NCBI GenBank assembly: GCA_017397655.1
Contig: JAFQIG010000010.1
Span: forward strand, 1-64,000
Direction of reading: 5' to 3'
Origin: Clostridia bacterium
GTDB lineage: Bacteria > Bacillota > Clostridia > Oscillospirales > Acutalibacteraceae
DNA: 64,000 bases
A program made the translations under genes and the position numbers. Of the stretch, positions 1 through 6,891 are shown one piece after another. Within the stretch, counting starts at the first letter, position 1. Every line of letters starts with the position of its first letter. The notes beneath the pieces were generated by a model, which saw only the letters and a program-made list of their open reading frames with translations, was not told the origin of the DNA and searched no databases.

Positions 1-35
1 AAAACACGTCAAACGCACATAAATAATTACCAAAA

Positions 36-62
36 GATTCTTCGGCTTCGCCTCAGAATGAC
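36..62. repeat. Short palindromic intergenic element (REP-like)
   Basis: The stretch folds as a hairpin: ATTCT at 37-41 pairs with AGAAT at 55-59 and GGC at 44-46 pairs with GCC at 50-52 around a TTC loop. It is followed by GAC. Short palindromes of this kind, ending in CAGAATGAC, are commonly scattered between genes in gut Clostridia; that is recall of a pattern, and copy number cannot be tested here. No gene is visible in 1-143. Confidence 0.4.
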
Positions 63-143
63 ACGATCGGTTTTCCTCTTACAAATTCCGATTGCTTTTT
101 TTAATAATGTGCGTGTTCTCGGTGCCTTTATCGACAGTCTGAC

Positions 144-172
144 AGCACTCACAAAAGTGGGTGCTTTTTTAA
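144..172 (+). terminator. Rho-independent terminator
   Basis: A nine-pair stem (144-152 with 157-165, one G-T pair) closes an AAAA loop and is followed by a run of six T. It probably ends transcription of a gene lying left of the window edge. Confidence 0.75.
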
Positions 173-270
173 TAAAATCTTAAGGTGATTGATACTGTTT
201 TTTTAATAGGATAACCGTTATAATCTGATTGTAGGTTAAACAAGTGATTGATTTTTTAGGAGGGGTTATC

Positions 271-1224
271 ATGAAAAAGATGCTATCAATCCTGCTTACT
301 GCAGCCTTGATGATATGCACATGTTCCGTGATGCTTGCAGATGCGGCAACGGCTGACAAGGACAAGATTTTTCTGCAATGCTTTGACAATGAAGATCTTG
401 AATGTACCGTACTTATAATGACTTTTGACAAGTCATTTACAAAAATCGGGGATAATCTGCAGGTTCAGCTCACGATCGAAAAGGACAACGTACAAACAAT
501 TGCAGAGGACAAAATTCTCAGAGAATTTCACGAAGCCGGAGCACAGCTTTTTATTTGTTTGCCGTCATATCTCAGCGATGAAAAGGACAGTACAATACCG
601 ACATCGTCAATTCTGACGGTTTCTGAGGGTGCATTTACAGCAGAGGAGAATGAGCTTTCGCCCTCGTATTACGGAGTCCTCAGCGTCTCTGACAACGTAA
701 GCCGTTCAACAAAGGATTGGGAACAGGTTAAAGATGTTGCTGCGGCAAAAACAAAAATTCTTGATACATACAAGTATGGCGATACCCGTTTCCCGATAGG
801 CTCTCATCCTAATGTAAAAAAATATAAAGTCGTCGAAGGTTCCGAAATGCGCTATACAAGCGCAAACTGGGCTTGGACAGGTGAAGAAATAACCTTTACG
901 GAAAACGGCGAACAGTCAGAGCTGACGGTCAGTGCAGGTGTATGCGGTGAACATACAGTCAAAGGAAAGGTCAATGATTTTATCTATGATACATTCAGCT
1001 TTACGGTTGTATCACGTGATCAGGCAAAAAAAGACAGCTTGTGGATTTCATTCAAGCAATGTCTGCGTTCGGTTTACGTTATTCCGATCGGATTGCTGAT
1101 AGGCTTTACGATGCCGGGAATGTTTATGATAGCAGGACAGTTTATGTGGTTTGAAAGATTCTTCAAACAACTGTTTTCGAAAGAGTTGATCGAGGACTAT
1201 GTAGGTGTAGTTACCATAAAATAA
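271..1224 (+). CDS. Secreted or membrane-anchored protein of unknown function
   Basis: The 317-residue product begins with a signal peptide (MKK, then a hydrophobic run ending near ADAATA at residue 27). A second hydrophobic segment near residues 268-292 (IPIGLLIGFTMPGMFMIAG) should anchor the C-terminus in the membrane, leaving about 40 residues inside. The central 240 residues carry no motif I recognise. The ATG at 271 is chosen because AGGAGG lies 7 bases upstream and the signal peptide starts there; an in-frame ATG at 244 lacks such a site. It stands alone between a terminator on each side. A role at the cell surface is inferred from topology only. Confidence 0.75.
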   Translation: MKKMLSILLTAALMICTCSVMLADAATADKDKIFLQCFDNEDLECTVLIMTFDKSFTKIGDNLQVQLTIEKDNVQTIAEDKILREFHEAGAQLFICLPSYLSDEKDSTIPTSSILTVSEGAFTAEENELSPSYYGVLSVSDNVSRSTKDWEQVKDVAAAKTKILDTYKYGDTRFPIGSHPNVKKYKVVEGSEMRYTSANWAWTGEEITFTENGEQSELTVSAGVCGEHTVKGKVNDFIYDTFSFTVVSRDQAKKDSLWISFKQCLRSVYVIPIGLLIGFTMPGMFMIAGQFMWFERFFKQLFSKELIEDYVGVVTIK

Positions 1225-1236
1225 TATACATAGGAC

Positions 1237-1273
1237 ACCGCTGAGTACAGTGCTCAGCGGTTTATATTTTTTT
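1237..1273 (+). terminator. Rho-independent terminator
   Basis: Perfect nine-base stem ACCGCTGAG (1237-1245) with CTCAGCGGT (1253-1261), followed by a T-rich tract. It ends the secreted-protein gene. Confidence 0.85.
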
Positions 1274-1281
1274 ATATAAAG

Positions 1282-1310
1282 TAGACAGAATGTCAAAAAG
1301 GTGATATAGT
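1282..1310 (+). promoter_or_regulatory. Sigma-A type promoter for the TPR / DUF4037 / CBS trio
   Basis: TAGACA (1282-1287) and TATAGT (1305-1310) are separated by exactly 17 bases, 29 bases before the start codon at 1340. Confidence 0.6.
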
Positions 1311-1339
1311 ATTTATAGTTTTTTAATGGAGTGAGATAT

Positions 1340-2089
1340 ATGGCAATACCCGTAAAAAGAGTGCTTGAAAAGCTTGATGAATATTTCAGCAAGAATGACT
1401 ATGCAGGAGCCAAAAGACATTTGTTGTACTGGCTTTCCGAAGCAGAGATGACTGCCGACGGCAACAATATACTGCTTTTCAGTAACGAGCTTATGGGACT
1501 TTGCCGAAAGCTGTCAGAGGGTGAGCAGGCGATAGGGTATGCACAAAAGGCTTTAAGTCAGATCGAAAAAATGAACATACACAACAACGTCGGAGCGGCA
1601 ACCACCTACATCAACTGTGCTACGGTTTACAAGGCATTTGACCGTGCAGAGGATGCGATACCGTTGTTTGAAAAGGCAAAAGCGATTTACGAGCAGAATC
1701 TGTCATCGGATGACGAGCGACTTGGCGGACTTTATAACAATATGGCTTTGTCAATGGTCGATCTTGAACGCTTCGATGAAGCGGAAGCGTTATACAAAAA
1801 AGCGATTTCAGTAATGCAGAATGTCGAAAATGCAGAGCCTGAGCAGGCGATAACATATCTTAATATGGCAACAGCCGCAGAGGCAAGATACGGTATATTG
1901 GATGCACAGGATGACATAATCAGATACACCGAGGAGGCAATGCGACTTCTGGATTCGTGTTCTGACCGTACTGACGGAGATTATGCGTTTGTATGCGAAA
2001 AGTGTGCACCCGTATTTGATTATTACGGATATTTCTCATATAAAAAGGAGCTTGAAGAGCGCTACGGGAGGATTTATGAAAGGTCTTGA
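1340..2089 (+). CDS. Tetratricopeptide-repeat protein
   Basis: The 249-residue protein is a helical repeat protein with several TPR-like units, for example YKAFDRAEDAIPLFEKAKAI and LYNNMALSMVDLERFDEAEA, each with the usual small residues and A/Y spacing. No signal peptide, so cytoplasmic. The ATG at 1340 follows GGAGTGA by a normal distance; a GTG nine bases upstream overlaps that site. Its last 14 bases overlap the next gene, a DUF4037-type nucleotidyltransferase-like protein, so the two are translationally coupled. Probably a protein-binding partner of that enzyme; this is inferred from the coupling. Confidence 0.8.
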   Translation: MAIPVKRVLEKLDEYFSKNDYAGAKRHLLYWLSEAEMTADGNNILLFSNELMGLCRKLSEGEQAIGYAQKALSQIEKMNIHNNVGAATTYINCATVYKAFDRAEDAIPLFEKAKAIYEQNLSSDDERLGGLYNNMALSMVDLERFDEAEALYKKAISVMQNVENAEPEQAITYLNMATAAEARYGILDAQDDIIRYTEEAMRLLDSCSDRTDGDYAFVCEKCAPVFDYYGYFSYKKELEERYGRIYERS

Positions 2090-3020
2090 GCTTGCAAAAG
2101 AGTTCTATAAAGAATTCGGTGAACCTATGCTGAAAGAGAAGTTTACCGATATCTTCGGATATCTGGCAACAGGTCTTGTCGGAAGCGGATCAGAATGCTT
2201 CGGCTATGATGATGACATATCACAGGATCACGACTTTGAACCCGCCTTTTGTATCTTTCTGCCTGATGAAAGCATTATCGACCGCAAAACGGCTTTTGAG
2301 CTTGAAAGAGCATATTCAGCACTGCCGACAGAGTATAAAGGCTACAAGAGAAGCGGAACAAGTGCTGTCGGAGGCAACAGACACGGAGTTATCAGAACGT
2401 CGGACTTTTTTGATGCTAAAACAGGTAGCCCCGACGGTAATCTGACGACGGAACAGTGGTTGTCGCTTTCTGATTTTTTTCTTGCAGAAGCGGTCAACGG
2501 TGAAGTGTTTTGTGACAATTACGGTGAGTTTACACGGATAAGAGAGAGTCTTAAACATTATCCTCAGGATATAAGACTTAAAAAGCTTGCAGGTAATCTT
2601 TTGTTAATGGGTCAGTCGGGACAGTATAACTATAGCAGATGTATCGAAAGAGGCGAGACTGCAGCAGCACAGCTATCATTGTATGAGTTTGTAAAAAGTA
2701 CGATAAACGCCATTTTTCTGATCAATAAAAAGTATGTTCCGTACTACAAATGGAGCTTCAGAGCATTGAGGGAAATCTCAACGGAATGTGCCGAAATATC
2801 ACAGATACTCGAATATCTGATATCAAGTCCCAACGATGAAAGCACATCGGGGGATAAAACCGAAATTATCGAAGGCGTATGTCTTATGCTAGGTATGGAG
2901 CTTAAAAGGTGTAATATAACCGAAAGCGCTTCTTCTGAAACGGAACAGCAAGCGTATGCGGTAAACGACAGAATAACCGATAACAGAATACGCAATATGA
3001 ATATTCTTTGTGCGGTTTGA
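2076..3020 (+). CDS. DUF4037-family nucleotidyltransferase-like protein
   Basis: The 314-residue protein has GSGSECFGYDDDISQDHD near residues 32-49, which resembles the GS...S plus D-x-D signature of nucleotidyltransferase-fold enzymes and is characteristic of DUF4037 proteins. The C-terminal half is helical. The start at 2076 (ATG after GGGAGGATTT) lies inside the end of the TPR gene; an upstream in-frame extension to 1983 would overlap that gene further and has no reason to be used. The downstream gene begins 12 bases later. Function is not known; nucleotide transfer to a protein or RNA is the obvious guess, since the two acidic metal-binding residues appear to be kept. Confidence 0.75.
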   Translation: MKGLELAKEFYKEFGEPMLKEKFTDIFGYLATGLVGSGSECFGYDDDISQDHDFEPAFCIFLPDESIIDRKTAFELERAYSALPTEYKGYKRSGTSAVGGNRHGVIRTSDFFDAKTGSPDGNLTTEQWLSLSDFFLAEAVNGEVFCDNYGEFTRIRESLKHYPQDIRLKKLAGNLLLMGQSGQYNYSRCIERGETAAAQLSLYEFVKSTINAIFLINKKYVPYYKWSFRALREISTECAEISQILEYLISSPNDESTSGDKTEIIEGVCLMLGMELKRCNITESASSETEQQAYAVNDRITDNRIRNMNILCAV

Positions 3021-3032
3021 GGTGAGCTTTAA

Positions 3033-3731
3033 ATGAACAGAACGGATTTATTTATAGATAAATACAAACAGCTTGAATCTGCAGTACGCACTGCATACAA
3101 TCTTGATGAACGTGATTCAGTATCATACTATCTGACAAGAAAATCAGAATTCTGCAAGTATAAAGAGGATATCCGATATTGTCAGGATGTACGCAATCTT
3201 TTAAGTCACAGAAAAAAGATCAACGGAGCATATGCGGTAGAGCCGAGTGAAGAAATGATAACCTTCATATCGGATCTGATAAATAAAGTCAGGAACAGAC
3301 CTCTTTGCCGCGAAATCTGGATTGAATACAAAAATATCTTTTGGCAACCGTTTGACGGAAAGGTAAAAGAGACTGTCATAACCATGCGGAAAAGGCAGTA
3401 CACGCAAGTACCGATTATTGAAAAAGGCATTGTCAAAGGCGTATTTGATGAAATATCGCTATTCAACTATCTGGCTTCATCCGAAAGCAATTACATATCG
3501 GATGACCTGATCTTTAAAGATATCGGACAGTTTTTACAGCTTGATGACAGTAATGAACAGCAGACTGTTTTCTTTGCAAGTGAAGGCTTTGTTGACGAGC
3601 TTGAAGATATATTCGAAAAAGCGTTCAGATGCGGTAAAAGAATAGGAATGGCGTTTATTACCGCAAACGGAAGACCTGACGAAAAGCTTTTGGGAATAAT
3701 CACACCGTGGGATATAATTGCAGTTGAATAG
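3033..3731 (+). CDS. CBS-domain protein with HEPN-like N-terminus
   Basis: The 232-residue protein has a helical N-terminal part (residues 1-95) containing DVRNLLSH, whose R54-N55-x3-H59 spacing matches the R-x4-6-H motif of HEPN domains. Residues about 110-150 and 200-232 look like a CBS pair: MRKRQYTQVPIIEKGIVKGV and LLGIITPWDIIAVE are typical strands and helices of that fold, which usually binds adenosyl ligands. RBS GAGGTGAG precedes the ATG. It follows the DUF4037 gene by 12 bases and ends the operon at the terminator at 3739. The HEPN call is a motif match only; the CBS call is firmer. Confidence 0.7.
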   Translation: MNRTDLFIDKYKQLESAVRTAYNLDERDSVSYYLTRKSEFCKYKEDIRYCQDVRNLLSHRKKINGAYAVEPSEEMITFISDLINKVRNRPLCREIWIEYKNIFWQPFDGKVKETVITMRKRQYTQVPIIEKGIVKGVFDEISLFNYLASSESNYISDDLIFKDIGQFLQLDDSNEQQTVFFASEGFVDELEDIFEKAFRCGKRIGMAFITANGRPDEKLLGIITPWDIIAVE

Positions 3732-3738
3732 TTAAAAC

Positions 3739-3779
3739 AGCTCTGAGATGTGCGTATTTGTACATTTCAGGGCTTTTTG
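3739..3779 (+). terminator. Rho-independent terminator
   Basis: Imperfect stem of about 13 pairs (AGCTCTGAGATGT from 3739 with ACATTTCAGGGCT to 3774, two G-T pairs) followed by TTTTT. Confidence 0.7.
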
Positions 3780-3807
3780 TATATCTTGTATAATTTTATA
3801 AATTCGG

Positions 3808-3836
3808 TTGCTTTTTTTGTATGGATTATGTATAAT
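3808..3836 (+). promoter_or_regulatory. Sigma-A type promoter
   Basis: TTGCTT (3808-3813), 17-base spacer, TATAAT (3831-3836), 30 bases before the TVP38-like gene. Confidence 0.6.
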
Positions 3837-3866
3837 TATTATGATTTTGAATGAAAGAGGGTTATT

Positions 3867-4586
3867 ATGGCAGAGAAAAATTATGAAAAGCTTGTTAAAG
3901 TCCTGCAGATAGCAGCAGGTATTTTTATGGTAGCGATGGTTGTACTTTGCGTTATACTTATTCAGAAGTATGACATCAAGGTTTCCAACATTCCTGAACT
4001 CAGCGAAAAGATCAAAGGCGGCACAATGGCAATCGGATTCGGTATAATTCTGTTTTCGGTTGTTAAGTCGTTTGCACTTGTATTTCCGCCCGCAGTCATC
4101 TTTGCAATATGCGGATATATGATGCCCAACTATTGGATAGCACTTCTTATCAATCTTGTGTCGGTATTTCTCAGCCTGTCCGTACCGTATTTCCTCGGCA
4201 AGTTTACGGGAGCGAGTATGGTTGATACACTCAAAAAGCGTTTCAAAGCGATCAAAAAGCTTGATGATTTTGCAGGAGCAAACGAAACTACAATGACTTT
4301 TGCGGTCAAGCTGTCGGGAATACTTCCGGGCGATCTGTCAAGCCTTCTGTTCGGAGCAATGGGTATTTCGTACAAAAATTATATGGTAGGCTCCAATCTC
4401 GGTATGCTTCCTTTGGTTGTTGTTTACACACTTTTCGGATGTCTGCTTCAGGGCGTTGACGAAAAACGTTGGATTGTTGCGATACCTGTAGTTGTTATTA
4501 TTGTGTTTAATGTTATCGCAGGTATTATTACTAAGCGACTTGTTTCAAAAACAAAAGCTCAGAGAGAGGAATCACAGAATGGCTGA
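3867..4586 (+). CDS. TVP38/TMEM64 (VTT-domain) membrane protein
   Basis: The 239-residue integral membrane protein has a hydrophobic N-terminal segment (residues 12-33), then the VTT core: FALVFPPAVIFAICGYMMPN, ALLINLVSVFLSLSVPYFLGKFTG, and the conserved loop KLSGILPGDLSSLLFGAMG, ending with two further membrane helices. This arrangement is that of DedA-related TVP38/TMEM64 proteins, some of which act as lipid scramblases or undecaprenyl-phosphate transporters; the substrate here is unknown. RBS AAAGAGGG precedes the ATG. It overlaps the next gene by 8 bases, so it is cotranscribed with the acyltransferase-like gene, which would fit work on envelope lipids. Confidence 0.85.
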   Translation: MAEKNYEKLVKVLQIAAGIFMVAMVVLCVILIQKYDIKVSNIPELSEKIKGGTMAIGFGIILFSVVKSFALVFPPAVIFAICGYMMPNYWIALLINLVSVFLSLSVPYFLGKFTGASMVDTLKKRFKAIKKLDDFAGANETTMTFAVKLSGILPGDLSSLLFGAMGISYKNYMVGSNLGMLPLVVVYTLFGCLLQGVDEKRWIVAIPVVVIIVFNVIAGIITKRLVSKTKAQREESQNG

Positions 4587-5850
4587 AAGAACGTGGTATG
4601 AGCTTGACAATGCCGCTACAATTTATCCGTATTCGTCTAACAGACAATGGATATGCGGATACCGTATCGGATTTGTGCTTAAAGAAGATGTTGATCCCGA
4701 GATTTTAAAACAGGCGGTAAAGGACATTATTCCGAGATTTCCGTCGTATTTTGTACAGCTTCGGTTCGGATATTTCTGGCCGTATCTTGAAAAAGCGGAA
4801 GAACCTCCGATAATCGAGGAAGAGTATCTTCCACCCGTATTGCCGACACCTCGCTGGTATACGGATGTACCTGCATTGAAGTTTATTTATTACAAGCGCA
4901 GATTGGTAGTTGAAGTATTTCACGGTATTGCTGACGGTGGTGCTACTATCGAGGTTATGAAGGCGCTTACGGCACACTATTTAAGGCTCAAGGGTGTTGA
5001 TATCCCGAAGAGCGAGTATATTATTGATATCGAAGAAGAACCGCATCCCGACGAAACCGTGGATTGTTTTAAAAAAGTCTACGATAAGTCCAAAAAGGGT
5101 ATGACCCGCAAGGAGAAGAACAGCTATCAGCACGTAGTAAAGGCAATACCTAATTACACACGTTTTTTCCAGGGTATTGTACCTGTTGAGGATGTAAAGG
5201 TTTATTGTAAAGAACACAATGTTACGATAACGGAGTTTTTGACAGCCGTATTCATATATTCGCTTTATATGAACGCACCGGCCGGCAACAAAAAGCCTAT
5301 CAAGATTTCCGTGCCTGTATCGCTTCGACCGATATTTATGATTAATTCGATGAGAAACTTTTCGTTGTTTACAAATGTAGGTTTACATCTTAATCCCGAC
5401 AAAACATATACTGTCGAGAGTATTCTTGAGAGCATAAAGGGAAAGATCAAAGAAGGTACGGAAAAAGAAGTACTTGAACGTAATGTTACTATGAATGTAT
5501 CGACGGCAAAGAATCCCATTGTCAGAGTACTTCCGAACGGAATCAAAAAGTTCGTGTTGAAAATCGGTTATAAGAACGGACAGCAGAAGTTTGCGTGTAC
5601 GTTGACTAATCTCGGGGTATGCAAAATGCCGCCCGAGATGAAGGAGCATATAGACCGTATGGATGTCTTTGTCGGAGGACCGAGAAACGCAAACGGATGT
5701 GCGATAAACAGTATTGATGATAAGCTTACGATAGGCTTTACTATTACTTCAAAGGAAACTGATGTTATCCGTACATTTTTCAGAACATTGACGTCGCACG
5801 GTATGCGTGTCAGAGTCGAAAGCAGCGATTGGGAGGGAGAGGTATTATGA
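4579..5850 (+). CDS. Condensation/alcohol-acyltransferase-like protein
   Basis: The 423-residue soluble protein carries VFHGIADGGA near residue 115, matching the HxxxDG active site of the CoA-dependent acyltransferase superfamily that includes NRPS condensation domains, PapA and yeast-type alcohol acetyltransferases. Only one of the usual two histidines is present before the motif (F-H). A second family-like segment is ISVPVSLRPIFMINSMRNFS. The ATG at 4579 follows AGAGAGGAA and overlaps the TVP38 gene; an upstream extension would overlap it more. Its stop overlaps the next start as ATGA. The acyl donor and acceptor cannot be read from the sequence. Confidence 0.75.
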   Translation: MAERTWYELDNAATIYPYSSNRQWICGYRIGFVLKEDVDPEILKQAVKDIIPRFPSYFVQLRFGYFWPYLEKAEEPPIIEEEYLPPVLPTPRWYTDVPALKFIYYKRRLVVEVFHGIADGGATIEVMKALTAHYLRLKGVDIPKSEYIIDIEEEPHPDETVDCFKKVYDKSKKGMTRKEKNSYQHVVKAIPNYTRFFQGIVPVEDVKVYCKEHNVTITEFLTAVFIYSLYMNAPAGNKKPIKISVPVSLRPIFMINSMRNFSLFTNVGLHLNPDKTYTVESILESIKGKIKEGTEKEVLERNVTMNVSTAKNPIVRVLPNGIKKFVLKIGYKNGQQKFACTLTNLGVCKMPPEMKEHIDRMDVFVGGPRNANGCAINSIDDKLTIGFTITSKETDVIRTFFRTLTSHGMRVRVESSDWEGEVL

Positions 5851-6527
5851 GATGCAGAGAATGTAATGTAGATCTTCCCGATAATTATACTGCCTGTCCG
5901 TTGTGCGGAGCAAAGCCTTCTGATGACCCGTTGAAGATAGAGGGCATACGCACGGCAGAGTATCCCAAGGCACAGCCGAAACCCTTCAAAAGAAATCCGT
6001 TCACGGTTTTCGTAATCGTGTGGCTCGGATTGTCGGCAATATCGTTCTTGCTTTTAAAGCTGAATATTATCGAGGCAGATGTGTCGGCTTTTGTATTCTG
6101 CCTGATACCTTGCATCTGGACATTGTTTGTCAGACCTTTTTTGATAAAACAGTTTTATCACGGAAACTTTATTGTAATGAATCTGTTTCCGTTTGCATTG
6201 ACCTGTACGGTCTTTGACAAGCTGATGAACGGAAATTATGAGCAAAGCCTTATGACATATCTTCCGATATGTTCGTTAGCGGTTTTTGCAGTTCTTTTGA
6301 TACTCGTTATCGCAAAGCCAAAGAAAAACAAACGTGCCGCATCGTATCCCGTTCTTATGATGCCTGTCAGCATTGTAGTGGCAGTAACGCTCGGCATAAC
6401 AAGAAATACCGTTCCGTATCTGTGGTGTGCGGTAGTGGCATTGTGTGTAATCATCCTTGCAATCTTGCTCGTAACAAAACCGAACGAAACCAAACAGGAA
6501 CTCAAAGCAAAGTTTTCAATTCAATAA
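5847..6527 (+). CDS. Zinc-ribbon, multi-span membrane protein (DUF6320-like)
   Basis: The 226-residue protein starts with a zinc ribbon (C3, C6, C18, C21: CREC and CPLC), a short linker, then about six hydrophobic helices from residue 55 to 218 (for example FVIVWLGLSAISFLLLKLNI). The ATG lies in an ATGA overlap with the acyltransferase gene, with GGGAGGGAGAGG just upstream. Proteins of this make-up (DUF6320) are, as I recall, found beside condensation-like acyltransferases in Clostridia, so the two probably form one membrane-associated acyl-transfer unit. That functional link is inference. Confidence 0.75.
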   Translation: MRCRECNVDLPDNYTACPLCGAKPSDDPLKIEGIRTAEYPKAQPKPFKRNPFTVFVIVWLGLSAISFLLLKLNIIEADVSAFVFCLIPCIWTLFVRPFLIKQFYHGNFIVMNLFPFALTCTVFDKLMNGNYEQSLMTYLPICSLAVFAVLLILVIAKPKKNKRAASYPVLMMPVSIVVAVTLGITRNTVPYLWCAVVALCVIILAILLVTKPNETKQELKAKFSIQ

Positions 6528-6532
6528 AAGCA

Positions 6533-6573
6533 TCACCGTATCAACAAGAGAGGTTGATACGGTGACTTTTGTT
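6533..6573 (+). terminator. Rho-independent terminator
   Basis: A 13-pair stem (6533-6545 with 6553-6565) with a short loop, followed by CTTTTG. It ends the TVP38/acyltransferase operon. Confidence 0.85.
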
Positions 6574-6578
6574 ATATG

Positions 6579-6691
6579 GCGAGACTTGCTCGACGACTGT
6601 CGTCGTCGACACGCACCCGTCGGCGAAAACAGTCCACCGGACTGTTTTCTTCCGCATAGCCTTGCTATGCTCCCTCCTTTTCAAGTCTCGC
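6579..6691. repeat. 113-bp hairpin-rich element with tRNA T-arm-like inverted ends
   Basis: The ends are inverted repeats GCGAGACTTG (6579-6588) and CAAGTCTCGC (6682-6691), the same sequence found in the T-arm of the adjacent tRNA-Pro. Three perfect hairpins lie between: CGACGA/TCGTCG (6591-6605), AAAACAGTCC/GGACTGTTTT (6626-6648) and GCATAGC/GCTATGC (6654-6670). There is no open reading frame with a ribosome binding site. It could be a small non-autonomous mobile element, an integration scar, or a structured RNA. Elements like this are, as I recall, repeated near tRNA genes in related genomes, but copy number cannot be tested here. Confidence 0.55.
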
Positions 6692-6701
6692 ACTTTACAA
6701 T

Positions 6702-6738
6702 AAAAAAACAGCGCAGTCTGACGACTACACTGTTTTTT
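6702..6738 (-). terminator. Terminator of the tRNA-Pro gene
   Basis: On the minus strand ACAGTGTAG pairs with CTGCGCTGT (nine pairs, two G-T; plus-strand 6708-6716 and 6725-6733) and is followed by a run of seven T. It sits directly behind the tRNA CCA end. Confidence 0.8.
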
Positions 6739-6814
6739 GGTCCGAGTGGCGAGACTTGAACTCACGGCCTCTTGACCCCCAGTCAAGCGCGCTCCCAACT
6801 GCGCCACACCCGGA
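6738..6814 (-). tRNA. tRNA-Pro (anticodon GGG)
   Basis: The minus strand reads a full cloverleaf: acceptor TCCGGGT pairs with ACTCGGA (one G-T), D-arm GGCGCAGTTGGGAGCGC, anticodon stem CTTGA/TCAAG with loop CTGGGGG giving anticodon GGG, T-arm with GTTCAAGTC, and an encoded CCA at 6738-6740. Length is 77 with CCA. No intron. It has its own promoter and terminator. Confidence 0.95.
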
Positions 6815-6845
6815 AAAGTGTTGAGTGGGAAACTCAACGAAAGCT

Positions 6846-6873
6846 ATTATATCACAAATGTTGATAAAGTCAA
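6846..6873 (-). promoter_or_regulatory. Promoter of tRNA-Pro
   Basis: Minus-strand TTGACT (6873-6868), 16-base spacer, TATAAT (6851-6846). The short leader to the tRNA contains a GTTGAGT/ACTCAAC hairpin, which probably ends up in the 5' portion removed by RNase P. Confidence 0.7.
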
Positions 6874-6891
6874 GTCTTTTTTAATAAATTT

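Noticed and set aside
4579..5850. NRPS condensation domain of a secondary-metabolite cluster
   Set aside because: No adenylation or carrier domain, no other biosynthetic genes nearby; the partner is a zinc-ribbon membrane protein.
6541..6837. A 98-codon minus-strand frame running through tRNA-Pro and the hairpin element
   Set aside because: Its first part, GVAQLGARLTGGQEAVSSSL, is the well-known spurious translation of this tRNA; the rest reads the hairpin element and a terminator. No ribosome site.
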